Shown piece by piece: positions 1 to 5,329 of a stretch of 7,450 nucleotides of DNA. This DNA comes from Oscillospiraceae bacterium (GTDB lineage: Bacteria; Bacillota_A; Clostridia; Monoglobales; WRBX01): assembly GCA_009784335.1 (NCBI GenBank), contig WRBX01000028.1:1-7450 (forward strand), written 5' to 3'. How positions within the stretch are numbered: position 1 is the first letter of the stretch; each line of letters begins with the position of its first letter. Made by a program: the position numbers and the translations under genes. The notes beneath the pieces were generated by a model. The model did not search any database. It worked only from the letters and a program-made list of their open reading frames with translations, and was not told where the DNA came from.

Positions 1-1
1 G

Positions 2-1096
2 TTGCCACTGTGGTTTGCGAGCAGGGCGAGGTGTGAGGAGCTGAATAGGCAGGTGGTGCAGTATCGGGAGAGTGTTGAAAACGAAGCAAGCAAAAAAGAG
101 GAAGAGAGCAAGATTTTGCAGAGTTTATCGCCGATTACTAAGACTGTTGATGAGATGAAGAAAAAGATGGAGTATTTGGAGCGGGAGCGCGAGGGGCAAT
201 ATCGGGCGCTGGGCGAGAATATCAAGAATGCGTATGCGCAGACAGAGAGCCTGCGGAATACTACTAATGCGCTGGCTACGGCGCTGAAATCGAATCAGGC
301 GCGGGGGCAGTGGGGCGAGATTGAGATGAGGAGAATCGTGGAAAGCACGGGGATGAGTGAGCATGTTTCTTTTGATGTGCAGGTGAGCGGGAACAATAAT
401 GAGAGCCGCCCTGATATGATAATTTATTTGCCCGGCGGGCGGACGATTATTCTCGATTCCAAGGCGCCGATGGGGGATTATTTGGAGGCGTCGGCCATTT
501 CGGATTTGGCGAGTGAGGCGGAGCTAATACATAAAAAGAGCCTGATTAAAAAGAGTGCGCAGGCTGTGAAGATTCAGATTGACAATTTGGCGAGCAAGAA
601 ATATCAGGAAATTTGGGATTGCCCGGATTTTGTGATTATGTTTATGCCGAGTGAGGCGATGTTATCAAGCGTGCTGGAGGCCGAACCGGCGATGCTCGAA
701 TATGCGTTTGGCAAAAAAGTTGCACTGGCGAGCCCGGTTAGTTTATTCTCGGTGTTGAAGACGGTGGCGTACACTTGGGGGCAGGATTCGATGGCCAAGA
801 ATGCGCTGGAGCTGGGAGAGCTATCGAAGGAGCTATTGAAGCGGGTGGGCGTGATGGCCAAACATTCGGATGAGATGGCGGTGGCGCTTGGCAAGGCGAC
901 ATTGAAATATAATGAGTTTGCCAAGAGTTTGGAGAGAAATGTGTTGACGCAGGCGAATAGGATAGCGCGGCGGCTGGAGGCGCAGGAGATTGAGGAGCCG
1001 CGCCGGCTGGGGTTTGAGGGGCATGAGTTCTCAAAGGGAGAGCTTTTAGACGCTACCGCTGAGAACACGGATGCGCTACGCGCAAACACAGATTAA
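2..1096 (+). CDS. rmuC: RmuC-family DNA recombination protein, 5'-truncated by window edge
   Basis: The frame is open from base 2 and 364 residues are visible. The first residues (LWFASRARCEEL) look like the end of the N-terminal membrane anchor typical of RmuC, so the true start almost certainly lies upstream; the TTG at base 2 need not be a start. Residues about 10-95 are a charged coiled coil. The conserved core follows: RGQWGEIEMRRIVE (101-114), RPDMIIYLPGG (136-146), LDSKAPMGDY (151-160), PSEAM (216-220), SPVSLFSVLKTVAYTW (244-259) and LERNVLTQANR (310-320). D138 with D152-x-K154 fits the PD-(D/E)XK nuclease-like fold assigned to the family. RmuC is known from E. coli as a factor limiting recombination at inverted repeats; its biochemical activity is poorly defined. 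The last residues (about 354-364, ENTDALRANTD) are encoded by a dispersed repeat and look added on rather than family sequence. Family call is confident; function is inferred from homology. Confidence 0.93.
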   Translation: MPLWFASRARCEELNRQVVQYRESVENEASKKEEESKILQSLSPITKTVDEMKKKMEYLEREREGQYRALGENIKNAYAQTESLRNTTNALATALKSNQARGQWGEIEMRRIVESTGMSEHVSFDVQVSGNNNESRPDMIIYLPGGRTIILDSKAPMGDYLEASAISDLASEAELIHKKSLIKKSAQAVKIQIDNLASKKYQEIWDCPDFVIMFMPSEAMLSSVLEAEPAMLEYAFGKKVALASPVSLFSVLKTVAYTWGQDSMAKNALELGELSKELLKRVGVMAKHSDEMAVALGKATLKYNEFAKSLERNVLTQANRIARRLEAQEIEEPRRLGFEGHEFSKGELLDATAENTDALRANTD

Positions 1097-1115
1097 ACAG
1101 ATTTACACAGATTTT
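1064..1115 (+). repeat. ACACAGATT-type dispersed repeat overlapping the rmuC 3' end
   Basis: Four related units of roughly 10-11 bases can be read: AACACGGAT (1064-1072), AACACAGATT (1085-1094), AAACAGATTT (1095-1104) and ACACAGATTTT (1105-1115). A small GC hairpin, TGCGC-TAC-GCGCA (1072-1084), sits between the first two. The repeat encodes the last residues of RmuC and contains its TAA stop (1094-1096). From memory this resembles a dispersed intergenic repeat seen in several bacterial genomes, but that is not verified here. Confidence 0.6.
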
Positions 1116-1142
1116 GGTTTTTATTTTTGAGAGGTGAATAGT

Positions 1143-1853
1143 ATGAAAAAAGTTTTATCGATGGTTTTGATATTTGTTATGGTTTTTGCATGGTTGCCGT
1201 TAAGATCTGAGGCTTGCTGGGCATATGTTTCAGAGCAAGACTTAATGGAAAACTCGGCGTTAATAGTGCACGCTAAAGTTATAAAAAAATCATGGATTTT
1301 TGTTATTAAGGATAACGAAGGTGGGCGAGAAGCTTTTGTTGATTACTATTTCGAGCCTATTGAAGTTTTTAGGGGAGAGTGCAAATCAAAAGAAATTGTG
1401 GTTAGAATTAGGCGTGATATGCCAGGTATGTGGTCAACTAGTAGTTTTGATCCGGGGTTTACAAAGGGAAGTGAGCATCTACTATTTTTGGATATACCAT
1501 ATGGAAATGTTGCTTATGAAATGCCTGGTGAGCACTTTTATTTGGTCGGTGGGCCGCAAGGTTCATATGTTAAAGAGGGCAATGATTTTGAAACCTGGGA
1601 TTTAGAGAACTTGCGTGAGATGATAGTTCCGGTCAATGAAAGTGTGCCGATACCTAATGCAGAATCTATTTTTGAACAGAGCGTGAAAAATTATCGCACA
1701 AGTATTGATAATGGAGTTTTTGATGTTACGGATGAGGAATTTGAGAAAGAGATTCAAGAGTGGCGTGATAATTGGTTTTCTGCTAAAGTAAGCAAGAGAC
1801 CATATTGGACATATTGGTGGGAAACACTTATTGAAAGCATATTTTCGAGATAG
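1143..1853 (+). CDS. Unrecognised secreted protein with N-terminal signal peptide
   Basis: I do not recognise this 236-residue protein with certainty. The ATG at 1143 is preferred over an in-frame GTG at 1134 because AGGTGA (1132-1137) sits five bases ahead of it and the GTG lies inside that site. Residues 1-24 form a signal peptide (KK, hydrophobic stretch 4-20, then RSEA). Cleavage after A24 would leave Cys25 as the mature N-terminus; the sequence before it (SEAC) is not a proper lipobox, so a lipoprotein is less likely. One other Cys is present (C80). The central part (DYYFEPIEVFRGECKSKEI, SEHLLFLDIPYG, FYLVGGPQGSY) resembles small exported beta-barrel proteins of Bacillota with a TIMP/netrin-like fold, where an N-terminal Cys forms a disulfide; this is a guess from pattern. 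The C-terminus is acidic and helical, ending in an aromatic run (YWTYWW, 221-226). The gene is visibly more AT-rich than its neighbours. The next gene's ribosome binding site overlaps its stop codon, suggesting an operon. Confidence 0.8.
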   Translation: MKKVLSMVLIFVMVFAWLPLRSEACWAYVSEQDLMENSALIVHAKVIKKSWIFVIKDNEGGREAFVDYYFEPIEVFRGECKSKEIVVRIRRDMPGMWSTSSFDPGFTKGSEHLLFLDIPYGNVAYEMPGEHFYLVGGPQGSYVKEGNDFETWDLENLREMIVPVNESVPIPNAESIFEQSVKNYRTSIDNGVFDVTDEEFEKEIQEWRDNWFSAKVSKRPYWTYWWETLIESIFSR

Positions 1854-1862
1854 GAGGGTGAG

Positions 1863-2447
1863 ATGAAAATATTAGTTAGTTCGGATATTCATGGGGATGG
1901 GGGGATGATTCGGGAGTTTACGGAGCGGGGGAGGGGCGCTGATTTGGTGCTTTATTGCGGGGATATTTCGAGCGGGCCGACGACGGGGACTCATGATTTG
2001 GAGAAGTTGATTGAGGCTTTTGCCGAGATTGGCAAGCCGTGCAGGTTTGTGCGGGGGAATTGCGATGGATTTGAGGCTGAGAGCGAATATTTCCTGGGCA
2101 ATGAAGAAGAGTTTGACGGCGTGCGCGTGATTCCGTTTGAGGATATTTTAGCTACTCCGTTTGGAACTTTTCGCGAAGTTAGCGAGGAGAGAATAGCCGA
2201 GAATTTGAGCAAGATTGATGGCAAGGATGCGATTGTGCTGGCGCATCAGCCGCCGCATGGCGCGGGAGATAGGATTCCAAATGGCATGAATGTGGGGAGC
2301 AGGGCGGTGAGGGAATGGATTGAGAGAGAGCGGCTGGCGTATTGGCTTTGCGGGCATGTGCATGAGGGCAAGGGGCGATATATGATTGGGGAGACGATAG
2401 TTATAAATGCGGCGAAAAGCTTTGTTGAGTTAGAAATTAGGAGTTAG
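1863..2447 (+). CDS. YfcE/MJ0936-like metallophosphoesterase
   Basis: A 194-residue calcineurin-like phosphoesterase, predicted cytoplasmic, cleaving phosphomonoesters or phosphodiesters with two bound metal ions; the substrate cannot be told from sequence. All metal-binding motifs are present in order: D8-I-H10, G33-D34, G65-N66-C-D68, H128 in AHQPPH and G164-H165-V-H167. Length and motif spacing fit the small stand-alone family (YfcE, MJ0936) rather than larger nucleotidases. The Shine-Dalgarno AGGAGG (1852-1857) overlaps the upstream stop codon and lies five bases before the ATG, implying coupled translation with the secreted-protein gene, although a functional link between the two is not evident. 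The final residues (ELEIRS) and the TAG stop (2445-2447) are encoded by a heptad repeat element, so the natural C-terminus may have been replaced. No catalytic residue is missing. Confidence 0.92.
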   Translation: MKILVSSDIHGDGGMIREFTERGRGADLVLYCGDISSGPTTGTHDLEKLIEAFAEIGKPCRFVRGNCDGFEAESEYFLGNEEEFDGVRVIPFEDILATPFGTFREVSEERIAENLSKIDGKDAIVLAHQPPHGAGDRIPNGMNVGSRAVREWIERERLAYWLCGHVHEGKGRYMIGETIVINAAKSFVELEIRS

Positions 2448-2485
2448 GAGTTAGAAGCTTCTCACTTCTAATTTCTAACTTCTAA
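2430..2485. repeat. Heptad inverted repeat, 4+4 units (TTAGAAG type)
   Basis: Eight consecutive 7-base units with no spacers. Units 1-4 (2430-2457) follow TTAGRAR; units 5-8 (2458-2485) are their reverse complement type, mainly CTTCTAA. Polarity switches at 2457/2458, where TTAGAAG meets CTTCTCA. The arms pair into a long, nearly loopless imperfect hairpin. The first three units overlap the phosphoesterase coding end, and its stop codon lies in unit 3. The hairpin could act as a weak terminator or processing site between the phosphoesterase and tpiA, but no T-tract follows. Confidence 0.85.
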
Positions 2486-2497
2486 TTAGTAGAAAGT

Positions 2498-2537
2498 TAC
2501 TGGATTGCGTCTAAGGCTTTGCCTCTCGCATGACGGT
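2498..2537. repeat. REP-like palindromic element, degenerate
   Basis: The stretch CTGGATTGCG...CGCATGACGG has the arrangement of a widespread palindromic repeat whose typical form reads TGGATTGC...GCAATGACG. The core hairpin is AGGC (2514-2517), TTT, GCCT (2521-2524), flanked by GCG (2507-2509) and CGC (2527-2529). It follows directly on the heptad element and precedes the tpiA ribosome binding site. Recognition of the family is from memory. Confidence 0.5.
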
Positions 2538-2563
2538 TAATAAAAGAAAGGGTGTATATAAAC

Positions 2564-3313
2564 ATGGCAAAAACAATTATTGCAGGAAATTGGAAGATGA
2601 ACAAAACTATGAAGGAGGCGGATGCCTTCAAGAAGGAGATTATGGCCAAGCTGGGTGAGGAGGTGGCCTTGCCCGAGACGGTGATTTTCCCGCCGGCGAC
2701 ACTGATTGCTACATTGAAGGGCAATGGCGTGTTCGCCACCGGGGCGCAGAATATCAGCGCTGAGGATTTTGGCGCGTTCACCGGCGAGCTGGCGGCTGAG
2801 CATTTTATTGATTTGAAGTGCGAGTATGCGATTGTGGGGCATTCGGAGCGCAGGAAGATTTACAAAGAGGATGATGAGCTGATTAATCGCAAGCTGAAAA
2901 AGTGCATAGATAGCCGGATTACGCCGATTTTGTGCGTGGGTGAGAGGATGAAGGAGAGGCAGCAGGGGCGGACGATGGCCAAGATTGAGTTTCAGATTGA
3001 GGCAGCGTTTGCGGGGCTGACGGCGATTCAGGCGCGCAAGGTTGTGGTGGCGTATGAGCCGATTTGGGCGATAGGCACGGGCGAAACGGCGACCAGCGCG
3101 CAGGCAGAGGAAGTGTGCTTTGCTATTCGCAAGAAGATTGTGAAGCTTTATGATTCGGGCGTGGCTGATGAAATTCCGATTCTTTATGGCGGGAGTGTGA
3201 CGGCTGCGAATGCGAGCGAGCTGCTTTCCAAGCCCAATATTAATGGGGTGCTTGTTGGCGGGGCGAGCTTGAAGGCCGAGGAGTTTAGCCAGATTGTGCT
3301 GGCCGGGCGGTAG
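2564..3313 (+). CDS. tpiA: Triosephosphate isomerase
   Basis: Interconverts dihydroxyacetone phosphate and glyceraldehyde 3-phosphate in glycolysis and gluconeogenesis; cytoplasmic TIM barrel, normally a dimer. The 249 residues match the usual length of about 250. Substrate and catalytic residues are all present: N9-W-K11 in GNWKMN, electrophile H93 in IVGHSERR, general base E165 in AYEPIWAIGTG, whose following residues form flexible loop 6 (IGTGETAT), and the phosphate-binding segments YGGSV (208-212) and GVLVGGASL (228-236). The ATG at 2564 is chosen because MAKTIIAGNWKMN is the canonical N-terminus and AAAGGG (2547-2552) lies upstream; an in-frame GTG at 2552 would add MYIN without family support and overlaps that site. 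The gene stands apart from gapA, pgk and gpm, which often accompany it in Bacillota; none of them is in the window. Nothing is missing or odd in the protein. Confidence 0.98.
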   Translation: MAKTIIAGNWKMNKTMKEADAFKKEIMAKLGEEVALPETVIFPPATLIATLKGNGVFATGAQNISAEDFGAFTGELAAEHFIDLKCEYAIVGHSERRKIYKEDDELINRKLKKCIDSRITPILCVGERMKERQQGRTMAKIEFQIEAAFAGLTAIQARKVVVAYEPIWAIGTGETATSAQAEEVCFAIRKKIVKLYDSGVADEIPILYGGSVTAANASELLSKPNINGVLVGGASLKAEEFSQIVLAGR

Positions 3314-3321
3314 GTTTGAAA

Positions 3322-3377
3322 TTACAATGTACAGTGTACAAATTACAAATATTTGTGCATTGTAAACTGTAATTTGT
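3322..3377. repeat. Heptad inverted repeat, 4+4 units (TTACAAT type)
   Basis: Eight spacer-free 7-base units. Units 1-4 (3322-3349) follow KTACARW: TTACAAT, GTACAGT and two more. Units 5-8 (3350-3377) end in TGT and are the reverse-complement type, such as AATTTGT. Polarity switches at 3349/3350, and the centre (3345-3356) is the perfect palindrome ACAAATATTTGT. Architecture and length match the 2430-2485 element although the unit sequence differs. It fills most of the gap between tpiA and rodA and ends eight bases before the rodA Shine-Dalgarno. Confidence 0.85.
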
Positions 3378-3395
3378 ATTTAATAGGAGTTAAAC

Positions 3396-4490
3396 TTGTT
3401 CAAACGATTATTTAGCGGGATTGATGGTTGGTTAGTTTTTATGGTGTGCGTGGCGGCGGGGATTGGGCTGCTGGCGGTGGCATCGAGCACGGCCGGATTT
3501 GATAGTGCCATGCGGTTCACGCTGATTCAGGGCGGGGCGTTTTTCATTGGCGCGCTGCTGGCGATTTTCCTGCTGGTTATCGATTACGAAAACCTATCGT
3601 ATTATTGGAAGTGGATGTATGGCGCGCTGATTGTGCTGCTGCTTGGCGTGCTATTTTTCGGCGGCGATGACGGCTCGGGCACAAATCGGTGGATTCGAAT
3701 CGGCGGATTTGGGTTTCAACCGTCGGAAATTGTGAAGATTCTCTTTATTTTTGCGCTGGCGAAGTTTATTTCGGAAAGAAGCGCCGACATTAATCACCTG
3801 CGAAATGTGTTGATTGCAGCGGGGCTTTTGGTGGTGCCGGTGGTGCTGATTGCCATGCAGCCGGATATGGGCACGGCGATTTCGTTCATCTTTATTTTTG
3901 TGGCGATGGTGTGGATTATTGGGCTTTCTTGGAAATATTTCGCGTGGGCGGCGGCGGGGCTGGCGGCGATTTTGCCGATGGTTTACTTTTTCATATTGCG
4001 TGATTATCAGAAGCTTAGGATACTGGAATTTTTCAATCCGGGGAGCAACCCGACGGGCTCATCCTATCAAATTATGCAATCGAAAATCGCGATAGGGAGC
4101 GGGCAGATTTGGGGCAACGGGCTTTTTCGCGGGCTGCAGACGCAGGGGGGGCTGCTGCCGGCCAAGCATACCGATTTTATTTTCGGTGTGGTTGGCGAGG
4201 AAATGGGATTTGTGGGCGCGATGGTGCTGGTGGCGGTGCTGCTGGGCATTGTGTGGCGGTGTTTTGCGCTTTCTAAGCGGTGCGATAGCGGTTTCTCGCA
4301 AATGATTTGCGTGGGGGTTGGAGCGCTTCTCGGCTTTCATGTGTTTGAGAATCTCTTAATGGTTGTGGGGCTGGCGCCGGTGACGGGGATTCCGCTGCCG
4401 TTTGTGAGCTATGGGGGGACATCTATGTTAGCGAGTATGGTTGCGGTTGGATTGGTTTTAGCTGCCAGCCGGCAGCGACGACGAAACTAA
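3396..4490 (+). CDS. rodA: RodA-type SEDS peptidoglycan glycosyltransferase
   Basis: A polytopic membrane protein of 364 residues with about ten hydrophobic segments. SEDS proteins polymerise lipid II into glycan strands; RodA works with a class B penicillin-binding protein in side-wall elongation. Diagnostic stretches are GTNRWIRIGGFGFQPSE (95-111), QPDMGTA (155-161), YQIMQSKIAIGSG (224-236) and LLPAKHTDFIFGVVGEE (253-269). The last carries the conserved catalytic-type aspartate D260. PLPFVSYGGTSML (334-346) is also present. The SKIAIGSGQIWGNGLF and HTDFIF forms fit RodA better than FtsW or SpoVE. The TTG start is set by AGGAG (3385-3389) six bases upstream and gives the expected short cytoplasmic N-terminus before the first membrane helix. 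No partner PBP2, mreB or min gene is in the window, so it is not in a typical elongasome cluster here. Confidence 0.95.
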   Translation: MFKRLFSGIDGWLVFMVCVAAGIGLLAVASSTAGFDSAMRFTLIQGGAFFIGALLAIFLLVIDYENLSYYWKWMYGALIVLLLGVLFFGGDDGSGTNRWIRIGGFGFQPSEIVKILFIFALAKFISERSADINHLRNVLIAAGLLVVPVVLIAMQPDMGTAISFIFIFVAMVWIIGLSWKYFAWAAAGLAAILPMVYFFILRDYQKLRILEFFNPGSNPTGSSYQIMQSKIAIGSGQIWGNGLFRGLQTQGGLLPAKHTDFIFGVVGEEMGFVGAMVLVAVLLGIVWRCFALSKRCDSGFSQMICVGVGALLGFHVFENLLMVVGLAPVTGIPLPFVSYGGTSMLASMVAVGLVLAASRQRRRN

Positions 4491-4514
4491 TTTCATTTAT
4501 TATATTTATTTTAT

Positions 4515-4545
4515 GCGGGGGATTCCCCCGCACCCCCTTGTTTTT
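4515..4545 (+). terminator. Possible terminator hairpin after rodA
   Basis: A perfect seven-base-pair GC stem, GCGGGGG (4515-4521) and CCCCCGC (4525-4531), with a three-base ATT loop lies 25 bases after the rodA stop. The T-run TTTTT (4541-4545) comes only after an ACCCCC spacer, so this is not a textbook intrinsic terminator. A second weak candidate is TTCGC-TCATC-GCGAA (4707-4721) followed by ATTTTT. Confidence 0.45.
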
Positions 4546-4583
4546 CGGGTTCGTCAAAATTCATTTTGCCTCACACGAAAAAC
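4540..4583. repeat. 44-base imperfect hairpin
   Basis: Outer arms GTTTTTCG (4540-4547) and CGAAAAAC (4576-4583) are perfect reverse complements. Inner arms CAAAAT (4555-4560) and ATTTTG (4563-4568) are also perfect, with a two-base loop. The segments between them pair poorly. It directly abuts the next hairpin. Confidence 0.6.
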
Positions 4584-4691
4584 TTTGGTCACCCACACTT
4601 ACAAGAATGAAAGTAATATCATTACGCATAATTATCCATAGAAAATGGCTGGAATTATTATTATTATTACTGCGTAAGTGTGGGTTCCAAA
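4584..4691. repeat. 108-base MITE-like or structured-RNA-like inverted repeat
   Basis: Terminal arms are TTTGG-TCA-CCCACACTTAC (4584-4602) and GTAAGTGTGGG-TT-CCAAA (4674-4691): 11 perfect pairs, a small internal mismatch, then five perfect pairs. The interior continues as an AT-rich imperfect stem (AGTAATAT... against ...ATTATTACT) capped by CCAT-AGAAA-ATGG (4636-4648). The whole element therefore folds as one long hairpin. No flanking target duplication was seen. A 63-codon open frame across it shows no protein-like features. Confidence 0.65.
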
Positions 4692-4749
4692 ATATGATTA
4701 TTTTAGTTCGCTCATCGCGAAATTTTTAGGCGCAAATTCTTTTCTAATT

Positions 4750-4858
4750 CCCCTCCGTTGGAGGGGTGCCCAGCACTTGCGAAGCTAGTGCGGGGCGGGG
4801 TGGTGTCTGCAGGCCTCCCCTGTTAAGGAGAGGTGCCGAGCGAAGCGAGGCGGAGGGG
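4750..4858. repeat. Two tandem GC-rich palindromic repeat units
   Basis: Unit 1 starts with CCCCTCC-GTT-GGAGGGG (4750-4766), then TGCC and a second hairpin GCACT...AGTGC (4773-4791) followed by GGGGCGGGG. Unit 2 repeats the plan: CCTCCCCT-GTTA-AGGAGAGG (4814-4833), TGCC, a GCC...GGC hairpin containing GCGAAGC (4835-4851), then GGAGGGG (4852-4858). The conserved order (CCTCC hairpin, TGCC, GCGAAGC hairpin, GGGG) suggests two diverged copies of one intergenic repeat. Frames crossing it on both strands are low-complexity and not genes. Confidence 0.65.
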
Positions 4859-4871
4859 TTCGCTTTTCGCA

Positions 4872-5013
4872 GGGGCGCGCCTTGGTGCGCCCGTAGGGGA
4901 CGATGCCCACATCGTCCCGCACATCGAAGCGCATACCCCGGCATCGTAGGGGCGAACCGTGTTCGCCCGCTTAAATGGCACAAAATTTGCGGGCGCCCAT
5001 GGGGCGCCCCTAC
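4872..5013. repeat. Cluster of four GGGCG-type hairpins, upstream block
   Basis: Four hairpins with a shared rim (GTAGGGG at one end, CCCGC at the other) but different paired cores. They are GGGCGCGCC/GGTGCGCCC (4873-4892), GGGACGATG/CATCGTCCC (4897-4918), GGGCGAAC/GTTCGCCC (4950-4968) and GGGCGCCC/GGGCGCCC (4991-5009). The last is inverted relative to the others, ending CCCCTAC. The third and fourth are joined by a spacer containing ATGGCACAAAA, which recurs in the block at 7047-7208. These look like dispersed REP-type repeats. As RNA they would form stable stems. Confidence 0.75.
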
Positions 5014-5050
5014 GAAATGATGTGCGCCCGTTTCGGTTCACCGAGAAATG

Positions 5051-5090
5051 TTACAACTTTCTAACAATTTGCTAACAATTCGGCAACATT
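5051..5090 (+). promoter_or_regulatory. 11-bp-phased direct repeats upstream of SLH promoter
   Basis: Four copies of a loose motif around ACAAYT lie at an exact 11-base pitch: the ACA triplets start at 5053, 5064, 5075 and 5086. The two middle copies share CTAACAATT. Helical phasing about 60-100 bases ahead of the -35 box suggests a binding array for a regulator on one DNA face, or a bend. The role is inferred. Confidence 0.4.
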
Positions 5091-5120
5091 CCACACAAAG
5101 CAAATCAAATATGCTACAAT

Positions 5121-5147
5121 AAAAAAAAGTGAAAAAAGTGGAAAAAA
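5121..5147 (+). promoter_or_regulatory. Phased A-tracts / UP-like element
   Basis: Three A-tracts (5121-5128, 5132-5137 and 5142-5147) are spaced about one helical turn apart and end one base before the -35 box. In-phase A-tracts are known to curve DNA, and A-rich sequence at this place can bind the RNA polymerase alpha C-terminal domain. Confidence 0.6.
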
Positions 5148-5148
5148 C

Positions 5149-5177
5149 TTGACAGATATAGCACTTTTCCCTATAAT
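5149..5177 (+). promoter_or_regulatory. Sigma-70/sigma-A consensus promoter for the SLH gene
   Basis: TTGACA (5149-5154) and TATAAT (5172-5177) match the consensus at all twelve positions with the ideal 17-base spacer. Transcription would start near 5184, giving a leader of about 145 bases before the ATG at 5330. Confidence 0.85.
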
Positions 5178-5179
5178 CA

Positions 5180-5215
5180 GAATAGAGGGCGGCTCGAATA
5201 GAGGGCGGCTTTTTT
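5180..5215 (+). repeat. Tandem 16-bp repeat at the transcript start, then T6
   Basis: GAATAGAGGGCGGCT occurs at 5180-5194 and again at 5196-5210, separated by a single C. The second copy runs into six Ts (5210-5215). The copies are in direct, not inverted, orientation, so they do not form a terminator stem with each other. They lie at the predicted 5' end of the SLH mRNA. Confidence 0.75.
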
Positions 5216-5245
5216 GCTTTTATAAAAAACAAATTTTTATTTAAA

Positions 5246-5311
5246 GTCACCGGCGGGCGACCACGGGTCGCCCCTACGAGATTCCGGCTCGGAGGCCGGA
5301 ATGACGGTGAC
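5246..5311. repeat. Nested palindromes in the SLH leader
   Basis: Outer arms GTCACCG (5246-5252) and CGGTGAC (5305-5311) are perfect. They enclose two hairpins: GGGCGACC/GGTCGCCC (5255-5273), a member of the GGGCG family ending CCCCTAC, and ATTCCGGC/GCCGGAAT (5281-5302). In RNA this gives a three-way-junction-like fold ending just before AAAGGA (5315-5320), the SLH ribosome binding site. Confidence 0.65.
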
Positions 5312-5329
5312 ACGAAAGGAAAAATAATT

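Larger units (their letters stand above)
4491..5148. other. Long intergenic region without a credible gene
   Basis: No open frame here has both a ribosome binding site and protein-like composition. The region holds a short AT-rich stretch after rodA, three adjacent hairpins (4515-4691), an unassigned AT-rich gap (4692-4749), the GC-rich two-unit repeat (4750-4858), the GGGCG hairpin block (4872-5013) and the upstream part of the SLH promoter. The sharp change from GC-rich repeats to an AT-rich promoter zone occurs near 5040. Confidence 0.7.

Noticed and set aside
604..1089. 161-codon reverse-strand open frame within rmuC
   Set aside because: Shadow of the G-rich rmuC coding frame, which carries clear conserved family motifs.
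1134..1142. GTG start for the secreted protein
   Set aside because: The GTG is part of the Shine-Dalgarno AGGTGA of the ATG at 1143, which gives a standard signal peptide start.
2552..2563. GTG start for tpiA
   Set aside because: It overlaps the Shine-Dalgarno region and adds MYIN before the canonical MAKTIIAGNWKMN start.
3351..3384. Promoter for rodA within the second heptad element (TTGTGC ... TATTTAAT)
   Set aside because: The boxes are weak and arise from the AT-rich heptads; rodA may be read through from tpiA.
4538..4729. 63-codon open frame on the + strand
   Set aside because: No convincing ribosome binding site; it runs through two hairpin elements, and its Leu run comes from an ATT microsatellite-like stretch.
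4872..5013. Possible CRISPR array
   Set aside because: The repeats are palindromic with variable cores and irregular spacing and orientation; there are no constant repeats with unique spacers and no cas gene.
4744..5041. Overlapping open frames on both strands in the GC-rich repeats
   Set aside because: Composition reflects palindromic repeats (Arg/Pro/Gly-rich on both strands), with no Shine-Dalgarno and no recognisable family.
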